A stretch of DNA of 64,000 nt from Symbiodinium natans (taxonomy: Eukaryota > Sar > Dinophyceae > Suessiales > Symbiodiniaceae), in assembly GCA_905221605.1 (NCBI GenBank), contig CAJNDS010001291.1, positions 165,001 through 229,000 of the forward strand, in the 5' to 3' direction. A program made the position numbers and the translations under genes. The notes below the pieces were generated by a model. That model made no database searches and had not been told where the DNA came from. It saw nothing but the letters and a program-made list of their open reading frames with translations. This document shows positions 19,756 to 32,815 of this stretch, piece after piece. How positions within the stretch are numbered: the first letter of the stretch is position 1; every line of letters starts with the position of its first letter.

Positions 19756-21204
19756 GATTCTTCTGAGCGGCTGAGAGTAGCTCCACCGGTGCCTGCCGGG
19801 CTGCGCTTCTGCTTACGTAGCTTTTAAAGAGGGGCCGACTTAAGGCTCCTTCCTTTCACAGCACCTCTTCCGTCGGAATCTCACCGTGGGCGGCCACGTA
19901 GAAAAGGAGAAGAAGGAGAGAGGTACTGGGCTGCAGTCGTATCGGAGTTGTACGGATTAACGCCAAGCCAGCCTAGAACCCCAACCCCTCAAGCGCATTG
20001 ACGACTTGAACTTGTACGTTGCCGGAGGCTTCCGGTTGTCAGGATGGCGGTCGTCTGATTTCTACCGATCCAAGGCCGAAGAATTGAAATAGCACAATGG
20101 AGAGCGCAACCTCACGAATGGCGTGCTTGAAGTTGCAGAAGGCTGCGCTACGGGAACGGGTTGCCCAAAAAGACTGGCGGCGAACTGCTTGAAGAATGCT
20201 CCAGAAAGGGTGTTCCGAACCTCGCATGCTTAGACGAAATTGTCCAAACAAGGCAGAGTTTGTCTCGGGGAATTCCGCTGTCTGCTTCTAGGCGTTCAGG
20301 ACATGGGCTCATGGCTTGTGCGTGTGGGCGTGTGGGCGCGTGGGCGCGTGGGCGGGGGCGGCATGTGGGCGTGTGCATGTGGGCGTGTGCGTGTCGGTGT
20401 GGGTGTGTGCGTGCGTGTGCGTGTGCGTGTGCGTGTGCGTGTGCGTGTCCGTGTAGGTGCTTTCTGGGACCGAATTCGATCCTGATGCATTGGGCTCCTG
20501 CAGTCACAGTCCATGCCTGACCAGTTTGCAGCCTGAGCGCTTGCACGAAGCCCCAAGCGCCAATGCATAACATCGAAAACTGCAAACGAAACCTTCAATC
20601 CTAGGCCTCCTTAACCCCAGAACTTCCATTCTGTTTGTTCAAGCTTGGTGGGTTTCTTCGGGCTTGCGCTGGCAGGTGGTCCCAGAGGTGAGAGTCCAAA
20701 CCTTACTGTGCGGGGAAGTAGGGTCCCAACGCTCAGGAACATGGGCCTGAAGGGTCCCCAGCTGCCGAAGGCGCAGGCCGAGACTCAGCAGACGACAATG
20801 TGTAGCAGCGGAAGTCCTGCTGAACGTTCTTGGTAGTTTTGGCACCTTGCAGCAACTTGTTCGTGGATGTAGGAAGGAGACCTGCGGCTACAGGGTTTAA
20901 GGTTAAGGAGGGCCAATGCCATTCTTGCAATGCGTAAGGAAGAGGAAGATTTGGAGGCCTTGAGGCAGCAATGCCTGGCCTTGCGCAAATCCCTCACTAC
21001 CAGCTCGAAGGCAGGGTGCCAGTTGTTGAATGTTAGCTTCCTCACATCCACGCACACGGCAAGAGAATCTGTGATGTTCGTATATTCTGACAATGCTCCA
21101 TGTTAAGCCTAACTGTATAAGCCCTCCGCCATCCCAAGCCTGTTTGCACGCTCGGAAGAACTAGCTTTTCGGGCATTTGGATGGAGCGGTTTGTTTTTTT
21201 GCAG
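19756..21204. other. 5' region of the CoA-transferase gene; no other gene seen
   Basis: The first exon(s) of the downstream CoA-transferase, with its start codon and any targeting peptide, should lie here. A 20930-21093 frame (MRKEEEDLEALRQQCLALRK) is helix-like, but I could not join it to the gene. 20322-20456 is a GTGTGC/GTGGGC repeat. Confidence 0.35.
20322..20456. repeat. GTGTGC / GTGGGCGC repeat
   Basis: Alternating purine-pyrimidine repeats (GTGTGGGCGCGTGGGCGC, then GTGTGCGTGTGCGTGTGCGT) extend over about 135 bases. Confidence 0.85.
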
Positions 21205-24200
21205 CTGGTTGGTACGGCAAGGGCTCGCACGGGAGTCGTTGAAGGGGCTTGTCACCGAGGTTGTCACGGCGGATCAGGCCATGAGCCCCATGCCTGCAAA
21301 CAGCCTGCAAGTGGCACACCACTTCTCTTCTGCTGCTGGGCACCCTGGAATCAAGCCGTTTGAGGATTTCTGCTGGCAACCTAGGCACGATCATGGATGG
21401 CGACTGCCTGACCCTTTCCGGGTGCTTTGTTTGAACAACTGCCACGACTTGTGTGCGCATGTGTGCGCGACAGCTGTCGGATGATCGAACTTGATACGCT
21501 TGATGTAGTCGCGGCCCGCAAGCTCGAATCCCAAGCCCTAGACGAAACGAATCTAGCAGCACTCAGCCGAGCGGGCCTAGAGCGTGCCCGCAGGTTTGTT
21601 GCCACCATGCCGTGTGACGCCCTCAGCGCTGCCCTGCGCAAGCGCTTCGACAAAACGAAGCACCCGCGTGTCCCTCGGGCAGCAGCTTCAGGTTGCATTG
21701 TGCATGGCAGGGAGTTGCTGTTAAGGTGAGGTCTGGGGGCTTCAGCTAGTATGGGCAAGGCTCGCGTGTCTCCGTAGCCTGAACAACCGCTTGCCCTGCC
21801 GCCGCTTTTCGCAACCCCAGACCCAAACTGCCCAAACTCAGCGTCCAGTCCCTACCCCCGAACCCCTGGCCCCATGATGGGTGGGTGCCAATCGAAACTC
21901 GGTTGCCAGAAGCCAACAGAGAGGACTTGGAGATGGTGTTCTCCATCATTGTGGGTGACCGCGAGGGGAAGGGCACAGACCTGCTCACACCCTTGGTCCG
22001 CAAGGCTTGGGCTTAGGGGCCAGTTTAAGGCGTTCGGGGACGGTTTTGGCCAGACTGTCAGACTTCAACTCCACCCCGTTGAGAGGCAACCTTCGGATGG
22101 ACGGATGTGTGTCCAGCCTTCACCAACGCAGTGCTGTCCGGCAAAATCCAAGGCTACAATCTGCCCATGGGCCCTGCACTCAGAAAGAAGTTCCCGAGCC
22201 TTCAACAGTCCGCGTCGTGTTTTGCGTGGCCAAAGCCAATGACAATGATGAGATAATGCGCACTGGCATACTGCATCGCAATTTAATGTGCGCTCGGCAA
22301 GCGGCATGTCGCAGAAATGTAAACATCAAGTTTGAGCTGCACATTGCTGACCCTTGAGCTTCAGCCAAGGTCAGGTCTCACACATGATCCGCTCTTCCGC
22401 CAACCAGGTGCCTCGTCTTGTCTTAACCCACGAACTAGTGTCAACTGCCGTCAATCTGAACTGCCCTGACAAGCCACACAACAAAAAGTGTTCCGACACC
22501 AAGTCAATGGTTTCACGTGACTGACACACTGCAGCCACTATGTACAGTGCCGAGCAAAACTCTGCACCTTCGGCCGAAGCAGGCAAACCTCGCCGCTGCC
22601 AATCTGCCCTCATGGTCCGTGACCCTCTCAAGTCGAGCAATGTCCAGCACATTCCAGCACCAAGCCGAGGTGCCCGGCCATCTCAGCAAAGTTGGGCTCC
22701 ACACCTTCGCAGACCCCCGGAATGGGGGCGGGAAGCGGAACAAGCAGACCACGGAGGACGCGGCGGGTTTGGGTGTGGTTAGAAGACAAGCAAACAAGCC
22801 TCAAGACTATGCGGCGAGCTGTCATGGCTGCGCAGGATCTGGTCAAGATTGTGGAGATGGGTTCCGAGGAATATATCTTCTACCCCGCCCCCAAGCACCT
22901 CGGCTGGTCTGACGGCGGAGCTGCGAAATCGAAGAACAAGCCGTACGTGTGACACATCAAAGCCCAAGAGCCCTTTCTATTCCTGGATCTTGCAACATGG
23001 GCCAGACATACGCCAGAACTCCGACCAGATAAGAACCAATGTTAAAGCTGTTAAGTTCTGCAAAACTTTTTAGCTGCTCATACGCTGCTGCCTGCCTCTG
23101 TTCCTTCTGGCAAGCAGTGCTGATAGCGCTGCTGCTGGCGAGATTTGCAGTGCTGCTATCCTCGATGCCGCTAACCCCGACTGCTGCTGTCTTAGTGGTA
23201 TTCCTCATTTCGCGCACATCGTTTTAGTGTATGCAGCTCCTGACACCAAGAGCTGGACATCCAGGATCACTGTGGCTTTGCTCCGCGGCTCCGTTGCAGA
23301 CGAGGCCGGCAACGTGTCTTTCGAACGAGAGCCCTTGTGCCCTAGTTGCCATTGGCACGGAACAGTGGTGCGATTTGGGATTTCAAGCCTCTTCCCAGCT
23401 TCTCCCTCTCCCTCTCCCTCTCCCGCCTCTCTCTTCTTCCTTCCCTCTTGCGAATACGTCCTGGGCTCACACCCCAAGTCCTCCTATCGCTCCAAGTCAT
23501 GATCAGCTCCTAAACCTTGCGACCTACCCCACACACACGTCGAGCCAGCCGAGCCCCAAGCCGCCTGAGACCAGCTGTGCAATTTTAGAATACTAATTGT
23601 GTGTGTGTGTGTGCCTGATTTCGTCTTATTGGGTTGAAGAGGTTTAAGAGGATCTTAAGGAAGCAATTTTTCGATCCTAGAAGCCTTCCAGCCCAAAACA
23701 TCACCCAAAACCCCAAAAAGCTCGCTGAGGTACCTGGACTCACTCAACCAAGCCATGGCTGCAAAGAACAACGGCGGCCTCGTGGCTCGGCTCCTCCATT
23801 GAAAGGGCTTTGGGCTCACAGAGTTGAGGGAGTGAGCATGTGTGATAACGAAATATTTTGCAAGTGCCCACCCAAACTCCTATAGCTCCCAACAAAGTTT
23901 CGATGCAGCCCTAGTTGGGGTGGGCCCCCCAGCAGGCCAGCATCTTCCTCGCACGAGAAAGTGGGTGCAGTCGCACCGAGTTCCCACTGCGTTATGTGAC
24001 CAACAAATCATCTCCTTACAGGAACGGGCGCAGGCGACCCGAGTCGCAGCGCATTCAGGCGTGCAGCCGCCACACAATCTGGCGAATTTCTTCCTTAGGA
24101 GCAGCCTGCTGCCCAAGTCGGGCGCGTCTTGCTCGGAGTTCTTGTGCAACGAAGCAAGTTGATAGCGGAGTAACTAACCAACCGTCAGGTTGAACAACAG

Positions 24201-27200
24201 GGGTGTGGTGAGGGGGTCCAGCTGGTTGTAATTGGGGGCTATAGGATTTTCAGGTCTGATGGTACCTTGTCTGCAGATGCTCTTGAGGTTGGGCACTCCA
24301 GGAGAGCCACGAGTTCTCTGATATGGGGGCACTCCAGGGATTCTCTGACGATGCTCTGGGGTCGGATACGGGTGATGAGGAGTAGACTGGCCGAGGAGAT
24401 CAACGGGCATCCAGCTTACTACAACACAGTGAAAATCCAGCAGGCTTACGAAACATCGATTCCAGTACTAGGCTTGTACTACGAATCAATGCAACCTTTT
24501 TTGAGGCATGGCCCCATGGTCCCATAGCACGAAACGCGAACATGGGCTTCCGCGTCCTTTCGCTGCCCAAGCACATGTTGTCCGTCACTCATATGAACCC
24601 ATTTCGCTCGTCATAATCTTCATTGATTCGCTGACTCCTTCTGAGCGCACTGGGGAGTTAACTGCAAGTCTCACACTTGCCTGTTCGGTCGGCGCTGTTC
24701 TCTTATAGCTTCTCGCGCAACTGCACTAGCTTTTTTCCTGCCGTCCCCCAGAAGTTCCCTCAAAGCATGTACGCCACACGCCTTTGTTCAAGGTGGTCGT
24801 CCAGGTCCAGCAGGTCGTTCCGCACGGCTCCTTGGATGCCCGGCGCGTGCACATCCCAGGCATGCTGGTGGACATGGTGGTCGTCGCAGGACGGGATGTG
24901 CTCAAAGCTCGCATTCGAAGGAAGTACTGAAAACATTCATGGCGCGCTCCTTTTCCCGGATTTGGGTCAGAGTCAGCTCTATTGCTGGTGGCATGTGAGT
25001 GCTTTGACCGCACGGCCCTGAACCCTGAAGGTGGTGAGCATGCCGCAGTCACCTATGCACCTGCAGACCCTCGGCAGCGATACCATGCTGTTGGGAGTTT
25101 CGCAGCTGCTTCGAAGCGCGTCAGGCGCTGAAGATGTGCACATGCTCAGGTCCATACTTGCGGTTCAGGGATCTCAGGCTTAAAGGACCTTGAAAGCTGC
25201 CGCCTAAACACAAGCTCCGCAGTGCCGCTCAGGATCAGACCTATGATGCAACCTTGTCTGGAGAACTGAAGCCGAGGAGGGCCGCCATCGAGGAGCGGCT
25301 AAAGTGTGTGTTTGGTTGACAGGCGTCGTTTGGACCGTGCCCCTGACACTGCACACTCACATTGAGACTCACATCTACTGATATATGTCACCCATGCCAC
25401 TGTCGAAGGCTATGCAAGTCAGCAAAGGCAGTGCCACCAGCTTCTACATAGTTTCATGCAGGCAGGCAAGTGATATCCAAAAAGGCCAAAACCGACATAC
25501 GGAGCCCGAGTTATCCAGGAGCTTCCCTGGGAGGGTCCCCGCAATGCCTGCCAAAAGCGGGTGATGGCGCACCGCGCAATGTTCGAAGTGAAGTGCGACG
25601 CTGGGCTTAGCAAGTCGGCATGCAGCCACTCTGCACGGATGAGAGTTTGGGGAGTGAAGGGCTGGACGATAATGAGCAGAAAAAACGAGTGTCCCTCGTT
25701 TCGTTTCCGACATTCTTGCTGCCGGCCTCAGACCCAACGACCAAGTTTCAGTCCAGTTTGATCTCGAGTTTGGCGGGAGGGGAGGGGGGGGAAGGCTTGA
25801 GAAGTGCGGCTCCAGGAGAAGGCCGTGCTCAACTTCGGCGTGGGCTCTCCGGAGTTTGTCGCCGGAATGATCGAAACGCATGGCCACCAGAATCCCAACC
25901 TCAAGGGCTATATGCCCCATGCCTTAAAATGGAACGGCTGTAGAATAAGGTTTTGAGGTTCCGACTGAGTCATGGCAACAATGATTGTGCTGCCCCCAAA
26001 AAACCCTGTGTAACGCCATCCTCTGAAGCCTTTTGAGAAGCTCTTTTTTCTGCAGAGGCCCACGGTGGAGTCTGGAGTTTGGGGCGGTCAGGCCCAGGGT
26101 GGATTCCGCTTTGGCACCAGCGTCGGCTTCGAAGCGATCATGCCCACCTCCTCCATGATGGACTTCTATGTTCCTCGGCACCGGGGGGACCCTTGGAGAG
26201 TTTTTCGGTGGCTTTCCAAGGTGCGGTGCAAGTACTTCCATCAACAGCCGAGTTGTCGTGCAGTGAACGAAGGTTGGCGGTGGTATTGATGTTGCCTTCC
26301 TGGGCGTCGGGGAGGTGGGCTTCATGATTGCTTGTACTTCAGACTCAGACCGTTTTGCACGGGCGGGCTGGCATTATACCTTCGTCTCAATGAAGCAAAA
26401 GGTCTTGGCGCTTTTATTCGGAAGGGCGGCCAAGCCGTGCCTGTTGTTTCTTGCATGCCTGCCTTTACTCGTTTGCGCTCCGTTGCTGCATTTGCCTTGA
26501 AATTTTGCGCTTCGTGCTCTTCTACGCAGTGGTGTCCGAGGGCTTGTCACGCAGCAAGCAAGCTATGCGGGTAGCCATCGCATCTATGTCTAGGACATTC
26601 TAGACGTCGAGCTTGAAACGCAGGTGGATGCACTGGGCAACGTTAACGTGTCCAACTTCGCCGGCCGTGTCCCAGGTGTCGGTGGCTTTGCTGACATCGC
26701 TTCCAATGCAAAGACACTTGTTTTCACCACGACGCTCACCTGTGGGAACTTGGTTACGAAAGTGGAGGGTGGCAAGCTCATCATTGTACAGGAGGGCTCC
26801 ATCATGAAGACCCTTGGCCTGGAATTCTTTGAGTACTTCATGTTTTTTGGCTGTGGCTGTGGCTGGGCTGTGGCAGGGTACAGCAGACACGTAGACGTAG
26901 AGGCTTCGGTAGCTGAGGTTCAAGCAGACCATCGATGAGATCACTTTTCCATCTGCGTCGCAGGGCTCCCGACGAGTCATGTTCGTGACGGAGCGCTGCG
27001 TGATGGAGTTGAGCCTTGCCAGGTGGCCCCTACATCTCGTCATACCTCTTACTACCTAGGCCTGAGCATACACTGGCATATACGTAGCCTTCGTGGGAAA
27101 TCCTGTGGTTGTTTTGTCTTTTTGTTTCGGTGTGTTCTTTGGCTTCTCGGTCGGTGGTTTATTTGGGCTGTCATGAGACCTAGCTCTGTTGGAGCCTGTG

Positions 27201-27976
27201 GGAGTTGTCGGTTACCATTCTCTTTCAAAGTAAACTCAGGTGGGTAAAAAGGCGACTGTGGGCCCTAAGCGGTATGAACATCATGTTTTAAGGCGTTTTT
27301 TGTGCTTTTGTGTAAAGTTGTCTCCATCCCTAAAAACAAGCCTTGTTGTTTGTTGGACTGCAGCCAAAAACCTTGCTAGTTGGAACGCACAGGCAGCATA
27401 TAGAGTTAAGCAAACATATGCGCACACTTGCAAAACAGATTGGTAGATGCTCTGTGTCACTGGAGTTATTCTTTGGAGGCACTCGTCCGGAACCCTAAAC
27501 TCTCGCAGCTGCGCACGCGCAATCTCGCTTGTTGAACGCAGGCAGCGCCCTAAGCAGCATGTAGAGTTGAGCAGGCATGCGCGTGCACTCGCAAACTAGA
27601 TCGGTCGAGGCTCTTTGCCACTGGAGTTCTCGCCCGAATCCCTAAGCGTGTCTAGATTTCGTAGCCACCTTCTCAAGTTTTTGTCGGCTTCTTAGCTTCG
27701 CATCCTGGCTTCTTGAAAAGCAATGCATTTTCTTTTGCTACGTGAAGTACGACAAGCTTGTGCCGGCAAACTGGCAGCTGAGCCCCTGGTGTCACGAAGC
27801 TGCTCTTCAGAATGTGTTCTTAAGAACAGTGTGAGCAGCCAAGGAGGCAACAGCGCCTTGTGCTGACAGAGCTCGCTTCCGGCATAAGTCTGGATGACGT
27901 GCTGAACAACATGGGCTTCCGGCCTGAGATTGCAGAGTGCCTGGGCACTTATGACCCACGCATCTTTGAGCGATAG
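21205..27976 (+). CDS. pct-like: Propionate-CoA-transferase-type class I CoA-transferase (18 exons seen)
   Basis: The family moves CoA between short-chain acids through a Glu-linked CoA thioester. Exons: 21205-21284, 21385-21421, 21594-21669, 21924-22004, 22086-22175, 22375-22407, 22670-22756, 22836-22894, 23265-23336, 23730-23781, 24793-24894, 25233-25292, 25816-25889, 26058-26169, 26273-26314, 26624-26808, 26918-27022 and 27847-27976. They join in frame to about 491 residues; bacterial Pct has about 524. Landmarks in order: VVTADQA, DGDCLTLSGFV, GKIQGYNLPMG, ADPRNGGGK, YIFYPAPK, LLRGSVADEAGNVSFERE, HIPGMLVDMVVVA, FGVGSPEF, the catalytic segment VESGVWGG (Glu codon 26068-26070), GNVNVSNFAG, KLIIVQEG, FVTERCVMEL and LTELASGISLDDVL. 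PRNGGGK and VESG-x-x-GG point to the Pct/YdiF branch and not to SCOT. The first exon is missing, so location in the cell is open. Donors are GT 8, GC 4, GA 5. Substrate preference cannot be read from sequence. Confidence 0.9.
27379..27630. repeat. Diverged tandem duplication in the last CoA-transferase intron
   Basis: Two related copies of about 95 bases start at 27379 and 27533. They share GCAGCAT, TAGAGTT, GCAC-CTTGCAAA and CACTGGAGTT. AACCCTAAAC lies between them. Confidence 0.6.
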
Positions 27977-28419
27977 CAAGGGGCTGTTTGCTCTCAACTG
28001 TTACGCCGGAACACACAAACAAATCGCTTGCTATGTCATCTTTTGAGAACGCGGCGAGTGTGCAGAAAGTGTGGCTGCGATGCGCCTCGCTTGTTTCTCT
28101 CCGAAGCAATGCACCGTTCAAGCAAGCGTGCTTTAGCACGTTTCAGCAGGATTACAGCATTTCGGGATTTGCTTTGCTCGTATCTTTAGAGCTTCTGGAG
28201 TCATGTGTGAAACAGGAAGTGCTGTTTGCTGCGAGATCACGCCCTCCTTTCTCCGCACGTAAGCCAGGCCTAGCGGCTTCCAGGAATTCCATGCCAACCC
28301 GAAACATGAACCGCATCATACTGTATCATACTGTATCCAAAGCTTGACCAGTTTGACGAGTCTCAACCGTCTCAACCCTTGCTTGTCCGCTTTCCAATTC
28401 CTTCCCGGCCCGGCAGGGG

Positions 28420-28618
28420 CTCCAAAGCCTCACATGAAAACACTGCGCCGCGTCGAGAGCCCGAACAATCCCCAACTCCCCAGTCTGAACCCTCGACTGG
28501 CAGTACTTTTGGGCGCAGGGCCCGTCAGAAGCGGAGCGTGTCGCCCGCCAAGTTCGTCACCACTGCCGCGCTCTGTGCGGAGCTTTCCTTTCTGGATTTG
28601 CGGCGCTAGACTAGCAGA
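28420..28618 (+). CDS. Hypothetical protein, probable terminal exon
   Basis: After CCCGGCAG|G the frame encodes GSKASHENTAPRREPEQSPT, PQSEPSTGSTFGRRARQKRS and VSPAKFVTTAALCAELSFLD before TAG at 28616-28618. The third codon positions are GC-rich, as in the identified exons. The sequence is hydrophilic, Ser/Pro/Arg-rich and probably disordered. No family is recognised, and I could not find earlier exons with confidence. Confidence 0.3.
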
Positions 28619-30179
28619 AGGGGTCAGGTCCAGGGTTGGTACGGGGTTCGCAGGGCAATAGCTGCCGCAGATTTGGCATGACGTTTTGGGTATTCTGGCA
28701 TCGATAGGCATGAAATGCAGCGGCGTCGCTTCAGGAGGACTCGTCCTTCATGTTCAAGAACAGCGAGATTCCTTCATGGGGCGCAGTGACGGGGACCATG
28801 TCTTTGTCTGCGACCGAGCCGTTTCGACTGCCGAATCCACAAGCCCTGAGCCCTAAACTTCCTCAACCCTAAGCCATGTAAAGCCCGACACAGCATCGAA
28901 CGCCCGAAAACCAACAGCCGGTGGTGCCATGTGGCTTCCAGCTGTTCTGGGCTTCCTCGGCTGCTCGCATCTGGGCGTTGTACCAGTCGCCGCCAGGATG
29001 TTACTAGGCGTGGGGTCGTTTTCCGGCGCTGAAGAGCAGGAGCAATCTTTACACCAGAAGTCCCCAGGCAATCGAACCGTATGCCGTATGCCCTACGATT
29101 TTGAATATTTCGAAGTCTTAGGTCGCATCCGCAAGGGAGTTCCACAAGGTGTTTGTATGTTGCGCTTGGTATGATGGAGGGTTTGAGATGCCTTGGTCAG
29201 AGCCCTGCGCTGTCTCACATGTATACACAGTATACACCTCGAACCGCAGCCCTGAATATGAATTAGTTCAACACTGGTCTGCTGAAATGCCGCAAAGCGA
29301 GAGCACCGTGTAGAAACCGCCATTGGAGCGCCATACCCCCCCCCCCCCCCGCCCCCAAGCCCGTCTCCTGGAGTTGGGGGTTCACAGTTTCAAAGCTTCA
29401 CAGCTACTCTTTTTGTGTCTTCTGCTAGCACTGCGAACACAACCCTTGAAGCGACCCCTCACATCCCCGAGTCCCACAGATTCCTGGGGAGGTTGAAGGT
29501 TGAGGGCTTTAGGAGTTTCGCACGGCTTTCCCTGGAGGCATGGAGCGTTCACATGGTCGGCACCGGCCTTCCTGCCTGGGACCCGGCAGCCTTCACCAAC
29601 GTGCTGGCGGCTGCGGGTAGGGCACGCAGGCGGAAGACGGACCTCGGGGAGCTTGGGCGGACGGGCTTGGGATGGGTTTTGGGGGCTAAAAAACAGGCCT
29701 TGGGACTTTGGCTGGTCGAGAGTTATTGCGCAGCGTTGCATTCGACAGCTTGAGCAGTGAACCCACAACTGCCCGAGATGCGAAACGTGTCGGGACCACG
29801 TTGAACGAAAGGCACATGAAACTTCAGTTGGCTCCCGCAGGTGGCAGCAGGGCTTAGCTGCACTCCAGCTTGCGAATCGAGAGGGAAGGACAAATGTCAT
29901 CCACTTCAACGTGATCCTTCGGAGCCTCCGAGTTCAGACAATTTCAAGACAGTTCTTTTGCCAGAAGCCTCTGAAGGAGGTACTGGTGAGAGTAGGTGTC
30001 TCCTGAGCATGGAGAGGAAATTGAAGCCGTTGGAACGGTTGACGAGCCATGAAGGGTGGGTTTGGGTGGTCTGCTGGGATCTGCGGGGCGAGGGTTCTGA
30101 GCCTGAGATTCCTGAAAAATTCAGATTACTAATCGCTGTGGGCTCAGGAGTTGCCAGCAGGCGGAAGTTTGGGAAGCAG

Positions 30180-32757
30180 GCCTGAGTTTGCTTGGAAGCC
30201 TTCCCACGACCCGCATCGACTCGGACGAGCTCACCTGGACCGCGGTGATCACCAGTCTCAAGGCGGATTGGAGACGTTCTTCACACCTTTTGCAGGTCGC
30301 CGTCCGACGCCAAACCGTGGACACCGTGACCTTCAGTGCCGCGGCCTCCGGCTTCGAAAGTGGCGGCCTTTGGCCTCGCTCCATGGCTTTGCTTTCCGAC
30401 GCCCGAATTCGACGGGGGCTGCTGGATGCTGTACTGGTCGGTACGGCCGCCAGCGCCTGCGACAAGGGTGGTGCATGGGCGCAGTCCCTAGCACTTCTCA
30501 TCAGGGCCAGCGCCGGCCACGTAAGGTTGAAGCTCAGCTGATTAGGATTTCCGAGACTTTCGTCCATAGGCACACCTCGTGGCATGCAAGCCTGGGCATG
30601 TGGCATCATGAAGCACGAACTCAATCACCTGCTTCACGGCCACGGCTGCCCCGCCTGACTAATGTGAGTCAGGAGCGATGTGTGCTTCAGTGCATCAACG
30701 AGTGCGAGCTGTCGATCTGGGCAGTGGGACGTTGCCCTGGGCCTGCTCTTGGATTCTGTCTGGAAGGGCTTTCAGACGTCCGTGATCATTCTGAACTCCG
30801 CGGAGGCTCGCTTCACATTTCAGATTTCAGAGGCCGCAGGCCTTGCCCTGACGAGAAGAACGATAAGCCCCAACCCCTGCAACTTCGAACGAGGACTGCA
30901 ACATACTGCAACTATGATCAATTTAAGAAGCCAGCCATGAACCACCCGACCACCTGGAGCCATCCCTAACATCACAGTCGTTTGGATTCTTGCCAGTGTG
31001 CGCCAAGGAAAGCGGTGTGGCGAAGGTCGGTTCATGGTTGCGGGCTTTGTCTCTTCTGAGGAGGGCCTTGGCCTAGAGAAAGGAATGGTCAGGTTCAGAG
31101 TTCAGAGGCACTGTTAGTTTTCGGGTTTCCTTCGAAGCCTAAGTGGAGTTTTTCTGGGCTTCTAAGCAAACTTTGTGAGGACCTTCTCCAGCTGCCGCTT
31201 GGAGCCGGACACTGCGACTCAGCGCAAAGGCACAAGGAGTTCCCAGAAACCGGGCCGGTGGAGGATGTTGGAGTGTTCGGTTCGGCCAAAAGACGTTTAA
31301 GGCTTCTTGGCTTTGTGTGTGTGTGTGTGTAAATGTGCGTAGATGGTGGCGCGCACTTATGTTGGGAGTCAGGGCTATCAAGAGAACGCGCCCTGCACCC
31401 CCAAAGCCAAAAGCCAATCACAAATACATCTGCGGCTGATTTGTCAGGTGCTCCGATGTGATTTCTTACTTCGACGGATATCTGAATCCTTGCCTGCCTT
31501 GTGCGAGCGTGAGCGTCGAAAGCCAATCAACATCAAGGCTGAACTGCCTTCACCCCGAAGCCCTCAATCCCACCTCTCAAGGTGAGCCACAACGCCTGTC
31601 TCACTTCGCTAAAGCTGAGGGCTCGCTGGGAGAAGGCATCGGCACTGCTCCCCGACTGTCTGGCTTAGAGTTGAGCTTTCAAGGCACAGGGTTGAGCTTC
31701 TCCGATGCTGAATCCAACACCCCGCCTCCGGCCCCATAGCACAACACAAGCAGCCCCACACTGCAAAAATTGTTCCACACCGTTGTGACGAGCACAGGCT
31801 CTCGGCCATGGGGCAGAGCGCTGTGCCCGCGGGAGATGTGAGCGTCAACGCAGCCCTGGCCGTCCTTGGGGAAGCAGGCTGGACTGGTGTTGGTGGACGT
31901 GTTTGCAAGGTATCGTGCCAGCTTCAGAGCCGAACGAGCACAGATGTTGAGCATTGATGTGTGCTAGTCACTTGGTTTCTACTGAGTAGGTGGTCAGCAG
32001 GAATCAGCTTGCTGCAAGCGATGTGGGGGAAACTGCCGGAGGTCGCTGGCCTCTCGCTTTGACCTTGCTGCAGCACCCGCAGGCATGGCTCGAAGCCCTG
32101 AACCCTAAAACGAAGCAACAACGAAGCAAACATTAACAGCTCCATTTGCGCGGGTAGAAGCTCTCCCTTTGATGTGCATGAGTTGGAAAAACATGGCCAA
32201 AGCTTTTCATCAATACATATATATATATATATAGTTATGTATGTGGAATAAAGCCTTTCTCAAATCCAGTTGTTTCTTGCCGCCTGCCTCGCTGACATTT
32301 GCAAATCCAGTTTGAGATCTAGGGTTTCCGGATGGAGGTATACGCCAAATGCCATGCGCAACAAAACCCCGGTGGGCCGACCGAATCTTCTGTAGGTAGA
32401 CGCGGAATGGCATCATGACTCGCAGTGTCACCTCTGCCCCAAGCCGAAACCTTACGAGCATCTATCCTTCAGGCGATGCTTTCCACGGACGGAATCCGCT
32501 TGAGGGAGTCCTTGTCAATCTGCAAGCAGGCGCTCCCCACAAAAAACTTCAGCAGATTTCAGTGCCAAGCGCTTTCGAGTTGTTGGTGAAGGTTTAGGTA
32601 AGCTGCCAGGGCACAAGTTGCGCAGTGTTCAGGATGCAAGTGCGCTGGATGTACTGGCCCATGCTCATCTCAAGCCAAAAGAATGTATGTCATTTCTTTC
32701 CCAGGCTTCTTTCTGGGACTTGGCGCTCGACCTCCTGAAGTGGCAGGCGTGGGATAC
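30180..32757 (+). CDS. Pentatricopeptide-repeat (PPR) protein, several exons
   Basis: The main exon, 30180-30520, contains repeat units 35 residues apart: DTVTFSAAASGFESGGLWPR with SMALL, then DAVLVGTAASACDKGGAWAQ with SLALL. A diverged unit, DELTWTAVITSLKADWRRSS, precedes them. The exon ends CAC|GTAAGG. Further exons fit the same pattern: about 30691-30800 (SCRSGQWDVALGLLLDSVWK and SVIILNSA), about 31809-31880 (GDVSVNAALAVLGEAGW) and 32702-32757 (ASFWDLALDLLKWQAWDT, after a strong TTTCCCAG|G acceptor). Dinoflagellates have large PPR families that bind organellar RNA, so a plastid or mitochondrial RNA-processing role is likely by family only. A possible earlier exon at 29540-29660 (AAFTNVLAAAGRARRRKTDL) is weaker. 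The N- and C-terminal ends and all exon joins are unproven. Confidence 0.6.
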
Positions 32758-32815
32758 GGTGAAGGTGATAGTCATGTTCTTTGACACCCAGCCGCTTCGC
32801 CACTCGGAGCTCTAA

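Noticed and set aside
21205-27976. Assignment of the CoA-transferase as succinyl-CoA:3-ketoacid transferase (SCOT)
   Set aside because: The catalytic segment reads VESGVWGG and an ADPRNGGGK block is present, which fits the Pct/YdiF branch; SCOT has a different segment around the catalytic Glu.
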